Shown here: positions 29,825-39,064 of the stretch, piece after piece
Numbering within the stretch: the first letter of the stretch is position 1
Layout of the letters: every line of letters begins with the position of its first letter
IMG/VR virus record: IMGVR_UViG_3300044742_000040
Coordinates: 1-57,495 of that record
DNA from: a virus
Length of the DNA: 57,495 nt
Strand: one strand, 5' to 3'
Position numbers and translations under genes: made by a program
Notes under the pieces: model-generated
Seen by the model: the letters and a program-made list of their open reading frames with translations, nothing else
Told to the model about the DNA's origin: nothing
Databases searched by the model: none

Positions 29825-31016
29825 AGATTTGCTGCAATCCTAGAGTCAATTTCCACTCCTCGCCTTCACTGTTATACGTCTGCTCATTGATCCAGAAGTA
29901 GGCGTTGACTTCATGGTAAGGTGGAAAATCCCATACTAGACGTACAACATCTCCGATATGATTCTTGAATCCAGTGCTAAGGAGTGAAGGTAGCACTACA
30001 ATCTTCAAGTCTTTCTGTGGATGAAGATAGTCCAGACCGTCGAGAGCATGGAGCATATCCTGTCCTCGCCAGTATTGATCACCGAGAGTTTCGATACGCA
30101 GCCATTCTCTGTAACGGTTTATGCTGTCCTGGTCAATCTTATGCCACCATGCACCAGGGCTACCGTTCGATACGCCAACCAAGTGCGCTGCCAGAGGCCC
30201 GTTGTTAGTCCAATCTATTTCCATTAGTGGATTCTCAGCTAGCCCACCAATGATCTGATCCTTTGTGATAGTCCAGATTGGATTTGGCGCATGCTTGACT
30301 TCTTTGCGTGGGCCGAAGAACTCCATTTGCTTATTCGGATTCATCGTCCAATCGAATCCGTAGGGTTCATCGAATGCAGCGATGTTATTGATATGCTGAA
30401 GGATTGTAGTCTGATCTTGGAACTGAATGATTAGTGAACTCTTTGTAAAGTTAGCACTGCCTGCCGTACCTGTAAAGACAGGAGTGATCGGAACATAGTT
30501 TCCAGGCGTAAGAGTCCAACGACCGTCAGGCTGAGTATTATTGATTAGCTGTCGAATAATATTGCTCTGAAGTACAGGAGGATAGAATGCGACGGCTGCT
30601 ACAGTCTCAGTAATACCCGGTGGGTATGCACGATTCTCGTCAATAATATCTTGTAGATTAGTGTCGTCGAGATAGTCATACAGATAGTATTCAAACCAGT
30701 ATGGTTGTTCAAGCCAGTGTGACCAATCCTTGCCAGCAACATTGATAGCATCCTCGTCGTTCTTTAGATTGACTGGAACATGGATGCCACCCATGATGTT
30801 CTCGTATGCACCACCAGCGGGGTTTGCATACTGAAGCATGAAGTCAGTAAAGTAGGGTGCGAAAGCATCGCGGGTAATACCGCCAATGCTATTCGCTAGC
30901 TGATAGGAAATGTCGCCAGGTGCGCCTGCACGAAAAGTGTAGCTAAGTGATCCTCCGACCATCTGATGCTCGGCAACAAGACCCCCGGCGTGGTTCAGGT
31001 GGCGGATACGGAACAT
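29817..31016 (-). CDS. Minor tail protein, 399 aa
   Basis: The beginning (MFRIRHLNHAGGLVAEHQMV, SLSYTFRAGAPGDISYQLAN) and later parts (TVVAVAFYPPVLQSNIIRQL, YGFDWTMNPNKQMEFFGPRK) suggest a baseplate hub or Gp37-like minor tail protein of siphoviruses: an early beta domain and a later part resembling phage lysis-hub proteins. It sits after the Dit-like gene, where hub proteins are found. The exact family is not certain. Confidence 0.7.
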   Translation of the reverse strand: MFRIRHLNHAGGLVAEHQMVGGSLSYTFRAGAPGDISYQLANSIGGITRDAFAPYFTDFMLQYANPAGGAYENIMGGIHVPVNLKNDEDAINVAGKDWSHWLEQPYWFEYYLYDYLDDTNLQDIIDENRAYPPGITETVAAVAFYPPVLQSNIIRQLINNTQPDGRWTLTPGNYVPITPVFTGTAGSANFTKSSLIIQFQDQTTILQHINNIAAFDEPYGFDWTMNPNKQMEFFGPRKEVKHAPNPIWTITKDQIIGGLAENPLMEIDWTNNGPLAAHLVGVSNGSPGAWWHKIDQDSINRYREWLRIETLGDQYWRGQDMLHALDGLDYLHPQKDLKIVVLPSLLSTGFKNHIGDVVRLVWDFPPYHEVNAYFWINEQTYNSEGEEWKLTLGLQQIYD

Positions 31017-31505
31017 CTAGCTGCAAATCGTGAAGCCGTTAGAGTTTGTGATCGTAATGTTCGTTCCGTTCGGAATGACATACGCACCCTGATACAGCAA
31101 GTCATGGGCGGTAACAGGAATGATGTTCGCGTCCGTACCTGATGTAGTATCACTGTCATAGCAAACGAGAAGCTTTGCCCAGGTATCTCCCGCACCAATG
31201 GTAGCAAACGTAATCGGCGTGGGGAGGAAAAGCTGAGTACGATCATTAGCATCATCGACCGTATAAGCTGTTAGATCAGCGTCAGTCCATGTCTTACGTG
31301 CATAGCTAGAGTTGGTAGCTTCATCGTTGGCGGCAGCTAGGATCGCAGATAGAGTGTCATAGTCCTTCAAAATGCTATCAGATTCAATATTCGCAGCCCT
31401 AACGACAACCCCGATTAGAGCAGCGTTAGCAGGATCGTTACCATCGACTCTCTGATAGTATTCTACTTCTCGTCCGAGAGATACGTTAAATGTAAAGTCA
31501 GCCAT
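31017..31505 (-). CDS. Tail-associated structural protein, 162 aa
   Basis: It starts with ADFTFNVSLGREVEYYQRVD and has a beta-rich middle (DDANDRTQLFLPTPITFATI). From position it is probably a component of the tail tip. It has two Cys near the end. No named family was recognised. Confidence 0.65.
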   Translation of the reverse strand: MADFTFNVSLGREVEYYQRVDGNDPANAALIGVVVRAANIESDSILKDYDTLSAILAAANDEATNSSYARKTWTDADLTAYTVDDANDRTQLFLPTPITFATIGAGDTWAKLLVCYDSDTTSGTDANIIPVTAHDLLYQGAYVIPNGTNITITNSNGFTICS

Positions 31506-31506
31506 T

Positions 31507-31674
31507 TCAGTCTACCGGAAGCCGTTGTGCGGGATTGATATTAATGGGAATATAGTTCGTGCCCATAAATACCGTTAGCTGCTGAGCCTGCGAGACTGCC
31601 TCGGTTGCACGAATATCGATGGTCTGCGGTGACGGCATAGATACCGTTAGCTGTTGTGCTACTGATTGCGCCAT
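31507..31674 (-). CDS. Small tail-region protein with internal repeat, 55 aa
   Basis: A strong ribosome site (AGGAGG) lies 5 bases before the ATG. The chain contains AQQLTVSMPSPQTIDI and later AQQLTVFMG, a short repeated beta unit that ends in INPAQRLPVD. It lies in the tail operon between two structural genes. Function unknown; a small tail component is likely. Confidence 0.65.
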   Translation of the reverse strand: MAQSVAQQLTVSMPSPQTIDIRATEAVSQAQQLTVFMGTNYIPININPAQRLPVD

Positions 31675-31682
31675 TATTCCTC

Positions 31683-32162
31683 CTAGATGAAGGCGACTGC
31701 ATTGTTGGACAGTTTACGCCAGTATCCAAAAACATTTTCCCACTGGAACTGGAAGGGAGATACTGAGTACCCATCTGTGGACATAGGTTCCTCATGCTCC
31801 TTCAAAATTACATAAGAGTAGTACGTTTCGGAGTCGCCATCGATCTTAATATCTAGTCGGTGGTGATATCTGTATAGATGTAGATAGGCAGGATTAGGAA
31901 TGACTACTGCAAGTAGCTCTTTTCGATTTACCCAATAGTCAGTCGTACTATTACCGAGGATATGGCCTTCCATGTTGATAGACATAACTTCAACATCGCT
32001 AAAGCGAGGATGCTGACCCGGTTCCTCCATCTTCGGAAGTGCGTCACCCTTTGTCGGTTGCGTCCACGTGAACCCCTGCACAGGAAAGCGCACAGGATTG
32101 TTCTCGTTAAGCAGACACGACGAGGTAAGGGGTGCATTGAATATCTTGACCATCGAGAGCAT
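31683..32162 (-). CDS. Distal tail (Dit-like) or baseplate protein, 159 aa
   Basis: It directly follows the tape measure gene, where siphoviruses place the distal tail protein. The chain is beta-rich (ELLAVVIPNPAYLHLYRY, YYSYVILKEHEEPMS) and ends in SPFQFQWENVFGYW. The start overlaps the tape measure stop. The assignment rests mostly on position. Confidence 0.65.
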   Translation of the reverse strand: MLSMVKIFNAPLTSSCLLNENNPVRFPVQGFTWTQPTKGDALPKMEEPGQHPRFSDVEVMSINMEGHILGNSTTDYWVNRKELLAVVIPNPAYLHLYRYHHRLDIKIDGDSETYYSYVILKEHEEPMSTDGYSVSPFQFQWENVFGYWRKLSNNAVAFI

Positions 32163-35100
32163 TACTTGGCCGTTGTACCTTTCTTGTGCTTATGCTTCTT
32201 TGCAAAGGCAAGCTTTTGAATTGCCCTGTTGACTGCGGCGGGAGTTGCTCCATCTGCATGAATAGTCACAGTGTCGCCACCGTAAGTAATCGTATATGCA
32301 GCATTCGGCTTGTGTGTACCTGCTGCACCCTGTGAGCGTAGTTGCCCCATGATCGACTTTCTTTCACGCGCTAGTGCCGCTCGCTGGCGTCTATAGCGGT
32401 TCTGCAAATTGATCTGCTGCTGTTGAAGTTTCAAGATGGCTCGATCTTCCGGCCCTGTGATTGTTGAACCGCCAGGACTACGAGGATCGACGGCCCATTG
32501 ACCCATTACTCTGATAGCAGCCATTCTAGAACTAAGTGCGGTTCCTGTTGTACGAAGTTGCGATGGAGTAATAAAGCTCGTTCCGCGTCTACCATGTCTG
32601 CCGCCTCTGCCGCCTGTACCGCCCGTACCGGGTGTCATAGGTGGAATAGGCGTAGGTGCCATAGTAGCTGCGGCTTTCATATCGGCCAAGCCCTTAGCGA
32701 TAGCGGCTTGCACGTCCTTGTTGTACTGATCCTTCAGAATAGCGCCATACGTGTTCTTTACGTATTCGCGGTACATCTTCTGAATCTTGAAAGTTTGTGG
32801 TCTATCGACAACACCCATGATAGTCGCCCATGCAGCATTCTTACCAAAGGTGTTCCAATAGGTAAGCTGGCGAGCCATGTCCTGCTTGGTTGCATTGTCG
32901 AGAAGTGTCTGTCCTTCCTTCCACTTCGCAATGATACCGCGCCATGCAGACTTAGGTGCTTGCAACAATCCTTGCAAAATTGGCCCACCCTTCTCTGGCC
33001 CCATAGCCTGAAGTTGTTGTATCATCTCAAAAGGCGCACCGCGTCTGAGTGCCCGTGTAATATCTGTGCGCCACTTCTTGAAGTACAGCACAGATTGATC
33101 GAGGTCTTGCTTTAGGATATTGAAAGGCACAGGAATCTGCACACCGAACTGCCGTAGGGTATCATTGATATTGCTGAAGACGTTGCCGAGAATACCCGAC
33201 ATGGTTGGCCCTTGGAATAGACTGCCGAGTGCCTGTTCATTGGCTTGTCGCATAGTCTGATATTGTCGGACGAGATTATCCGTAGCCGTCTTGACCGTGG
33301 CCGTCATGTTCTTCATAGCTTCTTGCATGGCGTTGGTATGGAGCTTCGCAAGGTCTGCGGCTTTCTGCGTATTATCGCCAATGTTGTTAGCCCAATCATC
33401 CCACGCCTTGCGCTGATCCTCGGTAAGCAGTCCCGCTGTTAGCTTTCCGACACGCTTCATGAAGTCGAGGCCAAACAAGTCCTTGTTCTTTTTCTTTCGG
33501 TCGTTTGCATACTTCGTCATGAGATTATTGTACTTCTTGCCCCATTGCTCAACGAAGTCAGTGCTCTGAAGCATTTTATTGCCTGCCGCTTCAATTCCAC
33601 TAGCAGCAGCATGTAGCGGGTTAACAAACTTCATGAACTTGCCGATAACGGGAATTCTTTTCTCAAGCTGATAGAATGGATCAACCATCATGGCAAGACC
33701 CTTGAGAGAGATACCCGCAAGATATTTCATAGTTTCTGACCAACTTGCTACAATAGTCTGCCCAAGAGAGATAAAGAATGCGCGAACCTTATCCCAATGA
33801 TTCATGACGTACAAGGCTGCTAGACCGGCAGCAACTACGAGCGCACCCCATCCTGTAGAAACGAGGGCAGCATCGAAAGCTTCACCAATAGTGGCCGCAC
33901 CTGCTACAGACGCCGCTACTACAAATGCAATCGACTGGAGAGCTTTCACTTTCCAGAGCAGCCATACAGTTGTCATAGCGACTACAGCATCCCGTAGTCC
34001 GAAAACTTGTTCGATCAGTATGAATAGACCAACACCCGCTATACCACCGATTACAGTTCGCAGTCTAATGAAGCTTGCGGTAGCTGCGTTTCCTGCTTCG
34101 GCGGCGAGTATTGCACGTGTCCGCATCGCTGCAAGATTGGCCGCAACTTGCGTCATTGATCCCGCGAGGCTCAAACCCACGCCAGCAAGCAAAGTGAACA
34201 CAGAGGCCAATGCTGCTATGTGGATGATTGATCCCCGCGTCCCACTATTCATACGGTGGAGCCACTGGACGAAACCACTGATAACCTCGCCCATTCTCAA
34301 AAATACAGGCAGGGCTTCCTGACCAATAATCAGTACAAGTGCCTTCAATCTGTTCTTCATGATTTCCCACTGCACACCGGGGTCAGCCATTCGCGCTCTA
34401 AATGCGTTCTCAAGCTCATTTCTGTTACGGGCGACTTCTCCCGCAACTTCGTTGTAAGTCACCATATGCGTTACAAGCTGCTCAAATGCGCGACGTGCCT
34501 GAATGGTACCCTGAATACCTGCCTTAGTCTTACCACTTGCCTTGGAAACCTGAATGAAGAACTGCAAGGCGGAAGTTTGACCCGACACAAGGTCAGGACG
34601 CCTCTTGGCAATATCATTCATGATCTGATTCAATGGGCGAAGCTGTCCATTGGCTTTCTCCACATCGACACCCATTTTTGCGAAACCCTCTTTGAACACA
34701 GGATTTCGGAAAATCTCGATCAATCGGCCAAGACCCGCCGCTGCTCTATCTGGTTGCATAAAGAGTGTGAGTGAAGCAAAGGCTCCACCAACATCTTTGA
34801 GTGTCAAACCTGAAGACTTAGCAACTGCGGAGAATGACGTAAAGGCCCGAGATAGATCATCTACGCGCAACTTACCATAACGAACAATGTTCATCATGGT
34901 ATCCATCGTGCCTGTAACGTCCCTCAAGTTTGGATCAAAGGTGTTCAGAGCAACGATCATGGCATTGGTTGCTTCGGCCAGATCGACCTGTCCTGCTACG
35001 GCGATCTTGTTAGCGACACCGAGAAGCTTCAAGCCTCCCTGTACGTTCATGACACCGTTATGCATTAGGTTCATGGACGAGTAGATATCGTATGCCGCCT

Positions 35101-36112
35101 TAGTCATATCGTCGGCAGAGGAAGGAAACTGCATCGACATGTCGATAATTGCAGCGCGCAGTTCCTTCGACCGATTGACGGCTTGCTGCATTGGCGCACC
35201 TAGATCGCGCATCTGCGTTCCGGCAGTTGCAGCACTCGCGGAGAACCTGGCAAACGAGTTAGCAGATAGTGCAAAGATACCTGTGCTGATTCCACCGACA
35301 AGCTGCATGGTACGACCAATGCCCGAAAGAGCCGCACCCAGGTCATGAAGACGCTGAGTTGGCATCCTCCTTAGAGCATTGTTGTACGCAATCTGCGCCT
35401 GTTCAGCCTTGCCGAGATTATGGTACGCACTCTCTAATTCTCGGTTTGCCTTCATAGTTGCACTATTAAAGGCATACTGGCTTGTTGCAGCACTACGTAG
35501 CCAGCCTGGTAACTTGGATACCGCCTGTCCGTATCTAGCAACCCTGTTGGTAGCAGAAGAATAGGCAGACCCCAATCCCTTTACTCGTCGTTCAAGGTCT
35601 TGGATCATCTGCCCTCTAGCCAAGGTACCTTTCGCAGCTTCGTTCAGTGCTTTGGTACCGGCTCTGATTCGTGCCTCTGCTCCTGCGATACCCGCCGCTC
35701 TCTGTGCAGGGCTTACAAGTTTGCGCGACGCAACCTCTCTGATCTTCCGGAAGGTCTGAAGCTCCTGCATGCCCATAGCAATTTCCTGCCGTGCTGCTTG
35801 CATGCCAATAGCACGGGCACCACGTGCCTTTGTCAGTGCAGTCTGTGCATCTGCAAGCTTACGGAATGTAGCGGCCTGCTGATCCAGCGCCCCTCTATAT
35901 GCTTGCACACTGCGAAGCGCCTGCATATTTGCTTCGGCGCTTGCAACAGCGGACTTGGCTAGTCGCATTTGGTTAGCTACTGCGTTCCCGCGAGAGGCCA
36001 TAGCCTGTGCGCGGGACATGCCAGCTAGCTCACCGCTGACTCTATGGAGGGTGCGCGAGGCAAAGTCCTGTGCGCGAACCACAACCATCAGTTCACCCAC
36101 ACGAACTGCCAC
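32162..36112 (-). CDS. Tape measure protein
   Basis: 1316 aa. The N-terminus (MVVVRAQDFASRTLHRVSGE) and the following 250 helical residues rich in Ala, Arg and Gln match TP901-type tape measures. A central region has hydrophobic segments (IIHIAALASVFTLLAGVGLS, VGLFILIEQVFGL), and the C-terminal part is basic. At about 0.15 nm per residue the tail would be close to 200 nm. GTG start at 36112, joined to the stop of the frameshifted chaperone as TAGTG. It is the longest gene of the window. Confidence 0.95.
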   Translation of the reverse strand: MAVRVGELMVVVRAQDFASRTLHRVSGELAGMSRAQAMASRGNAVANQMRLAKSAVASAEANMQALRSVQAYRGALDQQAATFRKLADAQTALTKARGARAIGMQAARQEIAMGMQELQTFRKIREVASRKLVSPAQRAAGIAGAEARIRAGTKALNEAAKGTLARGQMIQDLERRVKGLGSAYSSATNRVARYGQAVSKLPGWLRSAATSQYAFNSATMKANRELESAYHNLGKAEQAQIAYNNALRRMPTQRLHDLGAALSGIGRTMQLVGGISTGIFALSANSFARFSASAATAGTQMRDLGAPMQQAVNRSKELRAAIIDMSMQFPSSADDMTKAAYDIYSSMNLMHNGVMNVQGGLKLLGVANKIAVAGQVDLAEATNAMIVALNTFDPNLRDVTGTMDTMMNIVRYGKLRVDDLSRAFTSFSAVAKSSGLTLKDVGGAFASLTLFMQPDRAAAGLGRLIEIFRNPVFKEGFAKMGVDVEKANGQLRPLNQIMNDIAKRRPDLVSGQTSALQFFIQVSKASGKTKAGIQGTIQARRAFEQLVTHMVTYNEVAGEVARNRNELENAFRARMADPGVQWEIMKNRLKALVLIIGQEALPVFLRMGEVISGFVQWLHRMNSGTRGSIIHIAALASVFTLLAGVGLSLAGSMTQVAANLAAMRTRAILAAEAGNAATASFIRLRTVIGGIAGVGLFILIEQVFGLRDAVVAMTTVWLLWKVKALQSIAFVVAASVAGAATIGEAFDAALVSTGWGALVVAAGLAALYVMNHWDKVRAFFISLGQTIVASWSETMKYLAGISLKGLAMMVDPFYQLEKRIPVIGKFMKFVNPLHAAASGIEAAGNKMLQSTDFVEQWGKKYNNLMTKYANDRKKKNKDLFGLDFMKRVGKLTAGLLTEDQRKAWDDWANNIGDNTQKAADLAKLHTNAMQEAMKNMTATVKTATDNLVRQYQTMRQANEQALGSLFQGPTMSGILGNVFSNINDTLRQFGVQIPVPFNILKQDLDQSVLYFKKWRTDITRALRRGAPFEMIQQLQAMGPEKGGPILQGLLQAPKSAWRGIIAKWKEGQTLLDNATKQDMARQLTYWNTFGKNAAWATIMGVVDRPQTFKIQKMYREYVKNTYGAILKDQYNKDVQAAIAKGLADMKAAATMAPTPIPPMTPGTGGTGGRGGRHGRRGTSFITPSQLRTTGTALSSRMAAIRVMGQWAVDPRSPGGSTITGPEDRAILKLQQQQINLQNRYRRQRAALARERKSIMGQLRSQGAAGTHKPNAAYTITYGGDTVTIHADGATPAAVNRAIQKLAFAKKHKHKKGTTAK

Positions 36113-36767
36113 TACGCACCCCCTTTCTGCTTCATCCTATTACGCGCTGAGTCTCGTCTACCCTCTAGTTCTTCAACATTGTTAAAAGCTTCCATGATCG
36201 CACTGAGGTACATCATTTCATTCCCAGGTTGATCTAGTACACCGCCTGCGCGGGGAAGCACGTGTAAGACCTTACACAGAGTGCCAATTTTGATCCACTT
36301 GTAGGCTTCTCTTACGGTGAGAGAATCGTACTGTCTGTCGGCTTTGTCTCCCCATCCTGCAAGGATGAGGTAAGCTGCTTCTCCAAAGGGACTACAGAGG
36401 TTTCATCCTCCTGATTCATCTGCTCGATGTAGCGATCAATCTCCGATCCGATCTTCGGATTGAGAATCGAAAGCGACATGGGATTGGAGAAGTCAAGCAG
36501 ATTACCGTCATCATCTTCAAGGTTGTGATCGACAATGCACGTCTTGAATTCAAACTCCATGATCGCAACATTGACAACTTCCATGTACTGCCGGATCGTT
36601 TCTTGCGTGACATTCTGCCTGGTCGAAACATCTGCATACATACGAGAAGCGATATCACGTCGCTTCATCATTTCAGCCCAAGAAAGCTGGCGAAGCTCAA
36701 CAAACCCGCCAGGGCATGACTTGAGTTCGTGGCGCTCGTTCTCGGTGCTAACAGTTGCCTTTGGCAT
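36112..36767 (-). CDS. Tail assembly chaperone, frameshifted long form (gpGT-like)
   Basis: Same start as the short form. A -1 shift at CCCTTTG (36384-36390 on the complementary strand) opens a frame that reads PFGEAAYLILAGWGDKADRQ, then LTVREAYKWIKIGTLCKVL, and stops at 36112, giving about 218 aa. The new part continues smoothly as a helical domain. This is the classic G/GT layout just upstream of the tape measure gene. The long form would coat the tape measure and recruit tail tube subunits. Confidence 0.8.
36312..36767 (-). CDS. Tail assembly chaperone, short form (gpG-like)
   Basis: 151 aa. The ATG at 36767 follows AAAGGAGAG by 4 bases; an upstream in-frame ATG at 36815 is in a hairpin and less likely. 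The product (ELKSCPGGFVELRQLSWAEM, MKRRDIASRMY) follows the pattern of siphovirus tail chaperones. It lies between tail tube and tape measure, as expected. Confidence 0.85.
   Translation of the reverse strand: MPKATVSTENERHELKSCPGGFVELRQLSWAEMMKRRDIASRMYADVSTRQNVTQETIRQYMEVVNVAIMEFEFKTCIVDHNLEDDDGNLLDFSNPMSLSILNPKIGSEIDRYIEQMNQEDETSVVPLEKQLTSSLQDGETKPTDSTILSP
36384..36390 (-). promoter_or_regulatory. Programmed -1 frameshift site CCCTTTG
   Basis: In the short frame the codons read GTC CCT TTG, that is C CCT TTG, an exact X XXY YYZ slippery heptamer. After a -1 slip the frame is open for 93 codons. Confidence 0.75.
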
Positions 36768-36782
36768 AACTCTCTCCTTTGT

Positions 36783-36817
36783 GAGTGTCGGGGCTAGCAT
36801 AATGCTAGCCCCCACTC
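36783..36817 (-). promoter_or_regulatory. Strong hairpin between tail tube and chaperone genes
   Basis: GGGGCTAGCA (36790-36799) is perfectly complementary to TGCTAGCCCC (36803-36812), and GAGTG/CACTC extend the stem to 15 bp. No T run follows on the leftward strand. It may act as a partial terminator or mRNA stabiliser that lowers chaperone expression relative to tail tube. Confidence 0.6.
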
Positions 36818-36819
36818 GT

Positions 36820-37809
36820 TTACGTAATAGTCGCCGGTGATTTCACCACGATCTGATATGCGTTACCGGCTGTGATACCAACTGCACGTCCAGTAAAGCC
36901 TGCCATGATTAGATCACCCATACCGGAAAGACCGATATCGTAGGTGTCATAGCTGACTCTGTTGCCCTGAATCTGGATACCGCTTGATGCGGCTGCGAAC
37001 GTAGCGCCACCATTGACGCTTTCCAGCTTGATAGCTCTCTGCGTGTTTGCCACGAAGTTGTCGTAGTCGGTTCTATTGAGGAAATCAAGCTCCGACTCAA
37101 ACTCAGCCTCAGTGATACCGAAGCTGATATAGCTTGCAGAACGAACAGCAACGATTCTATTCTGTGCCTCTGCATTGTGATTAGCACGGAACGTGAATCC
37201 GTTGAAGCCCGTATCGACTGCACCGAACGTAGGTGTAGCCGCCGAAGCTGCAAGATACACGTTGTGCGCGGTTGCACCGAGAAGATCGGGGGCAGACCAC
37301 GTGGGAGAAGGTGCAGACTGAACAGCCTCGGCAATACCGAGAACCGTCATCGTACAACGAAGAACGGCATCCGTAATCGTGTACTCAAAGTTGCCGACCA
37401 CACACCCTGTATAACCAAAAACAATACCGTTACGAACAACAGTGATTGAAAGCGTCTTTGGAGTCGTAGCCCCTGCTGCGGTAGATGCAGAACCCGCACT
37501 TGAAGGGATAAACGTATAAATAGCCGGTGGCCCTGTAACTTTGCTCGGCGTATGTCGTGAAGCATACAACCAGTACGGATGGTTAGTCGGATCGACTTCC
37601 ATTTCGATATCGCCCTCGACGTGGTAGTAACCCGACTTAACGTCGGAAACCATCGTCTGCTGACGAATCTGCTCTGAGTAGTATTTCTCCTCGCGGTAGA
37701 CAAGGCTTTCACTCAGAATAGGAACGAAGATCGAGGGAGCCACGTAGGTTCCCATAGTAGTTTCAAAGGCGATACCTACCTTACCGCCACCACCTAGACC
37801 CGCTGGCAT
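36820..37809 (-). CDS. Major tail (tube) protein
   Basis: 329 aa. It starts with PAGLGGGGKVGIAFETTMGT and continues with EKYYSEQIRQQTMVSDVKSG and IEMEVDPTNHPYWLYASR, the pattern of phage tail tube proteins. A second half rich in beta strands could form an Ig-like or additional tube domain. Position before the chaperones and tape measure supports the call. Confidence 0.88.
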   Translation of the reverse strand: MPAGLGGGGKVGIAFETTMGTYVAPSIFVPILSESLVYREEKYYSEQIRQQTMVSDVKSGYYHVEGDIEMEVDPTNHPYWLYASRHTPSKVTGPPAIYTFIPSSAGSASTAAGATTPKTLSITVVRNGIVFGYTGCVVGNFEYTITDAVLRCTMTVLGIAEAVQSAPSPTWSAPDLLGATAHNVYLAASAATPTFGAVDTGFNGFTFRANHNAEAQNRIVAVRSASYISFGITEAEFESELDFLNRTDYDNFVANTQRAIKLESVNGGATFAAASSGIQIQGNRVSYDTYDIGLSGMGDLIMAGFTGRAVGITAGNAYQIVVKSPATIT

Positions 37810-38030
37810 TAACTGTCACCCCCTTTGCTACCAGTCAACTTGATATATTCAGGAACGTCCTTATGACCGAATACCTGCTTGACGGTTAGTCCGCCAGAAC
37901 GCGCAAAAATGGCACCTTCATCTTCTTCTGTAAGAGTAGTTGAACCACCATTCTTTACGAGAACACCGTCACAATCGAATTCCCAATCCTTTGGGAAATC
38001 CGGATGATTTACCTCTAGCTTATATGCCAT
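37809..38030 (-). CDS. Small head-tail region protein, 73 aa
   Basis: Its stop overlaps the tail tube start by one base, and AGGAGG lies 5 bases before the ATG. The sequence (YKLEVNHPDFPKDWEFDCDG) is beta-rich with an acidic middle. No family was recognised. It may be a minor connector or virion component. Confidence 0.65.
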   Translation of the reverse strand: MAYKLEVNHPDFPKDWEFDCDGVLVKNGGSTTLTEEDEGAIFARSGGLTVKQVFGHKDVPEYIKLTGSKGGDS

Positions 38031-38038
38031 TGATCCTC

Positions 38039-38494
38039 CTACCCGGCCTCATAGGGAACACGATTCTCGCCCATCCATGTTAGACGAGTTGTCACAACAG
38101 TTGCCACAGCACCGCTTACAAGTCTGTTTGTGATTCCTGGGAATTCTCCATCTATAAAGCCGAAGATGATATGACCGTCCAGTGTGTACTGGCTATGAAC
38201 TAGTTTTCGCACGGCCGTTGCTAGCTCGATATCCTTGCGGGAACGTGCCGCTTGACCGATAGACATATCAGCATGGAAAATCCAGAAGTCGAGATGGAAG
38301 ACCTTTCGGAATAACCCTGTAGCATGTTGTGTTGTAACCGTTCTGTCTGTCTGTATCAGTATTGCAGGATACTGTGGGATCAGGTCTTCTTCATGTTGAG
38401 CAATATAGCGTAGGCCCAGGGTCGCCTTGTTATCGTTAAACAAGTCGAATAGGAAATCATGCGGCTGAAGGATATCGTAGTAGTCTTGAGCCAC
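38039..38494 (-). CDS. Tail terminator-like protein, 151 aa
   Basis: Length, alpha/beta pattern (FLFDLFNDNKATLGL, FRKVFHLDFWIFHADMSIG, ELATAVRKLVHSQY) and position between the morphogenesis protein and the tail tube gene match tail terminator proteins, which cap the tube and join it to the head. Assigned chiefly by context. Confidence 0.7.
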   Translation of the reverse strand: MAQDYYDILQPHDFLFDLFNDNKATLGLRYIAQHEEDLIPQYPAILIQTDRTVTTQHATGLFRKVFHLDFWIFHADMSIGQAARSRKDIELATAVRKLVHSQYTLDGHIIFGFIDGEFPGITNRLVSGAVATVVTTRLTWMGENRVPYEAG

Positions 38495-38497
38495 AAT

Positions 38498-39064
38498 TTA
38501 TAGACCTGCCGCTGATCGTGGTAGAAAGAAACCTCCACCGCCGACTGCCCTAAATGAATGTCGAGTCTTTACACCACCGGGAGTAGGATACAAGCGAATG
38601 ATATCATCGAACCATTCCCCAAATAGGCCATAGATGGTAGCAGCGGATTCATCCGAAAGCCCAAGAAATGCACGTTGGGGGAGAGAGTTCTTTCTATCCA
38701 TAAGTCCTGATTCATGAGCTAGACCGTAGTGTGGAAGATTCCCTGTCTCATAGAAAACTGTATCATTAGTAATCAGTGTTGCACTTGTAGAAATGGCTGC
38801 ACGAAACAGATCACCTGACTGCTTTAGAATACCCTCATTCGGATATGCCATCGCCGTAGGAGTATACGACTGTGACCAGTCCTCCCACTTCTTGCCCTGG
38901 GGATCAGTTTCAGTTTCAAACCTTCGCTGAATATCCGCACGTACAACCGAACCTGCCGCTGCTATAGGAACTACAGTATTCTCAAGCAGCGATGCTTGCA
39001 TCATAAACGTGTTAGCATAGATAGTGGGATCAGGTTCCCACGTGAAGGTAATTGCAGCAGTCAA
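38498..39064 (-). CDS. Phage virion morphogenesis (Mu gpG-like) protein, 188 aa
   Basis: The pattern ADIQRRFETETDPQGKKWED, ILKQSGDLFRAAI, HYGLAHESG and PQRAFLGLSDES is that of the phage virion morphogenesis family (PF05069, Mu gpG). Members act in head-tail joining or tail completion. Confidence 0.82.
   Translation of the reverse strand: MTAAITFTWEPDPTIYANTFMMQASLLENTVVPIAAAGSVVRADIQRRFETETDPQGKKWEDWSQSYTPTAMAYPNEGILKQSGDLFRAAISTSATLITNDTVFYETGNLPHYGLAHESGLMDRKNSLPQRAFLGLSDESAATIYGLFGEWFDDIIRLYPTPGGVKTRHSFRAVGGGGFFLPRSAAGL

Noticed and set aside
32498-33115. Rightward 205-aa frame (and others at 33804, 34256 and 35600)
   Set aside because: All lie antisense within the tape measure gene, have biased composition and no ribosome sites.
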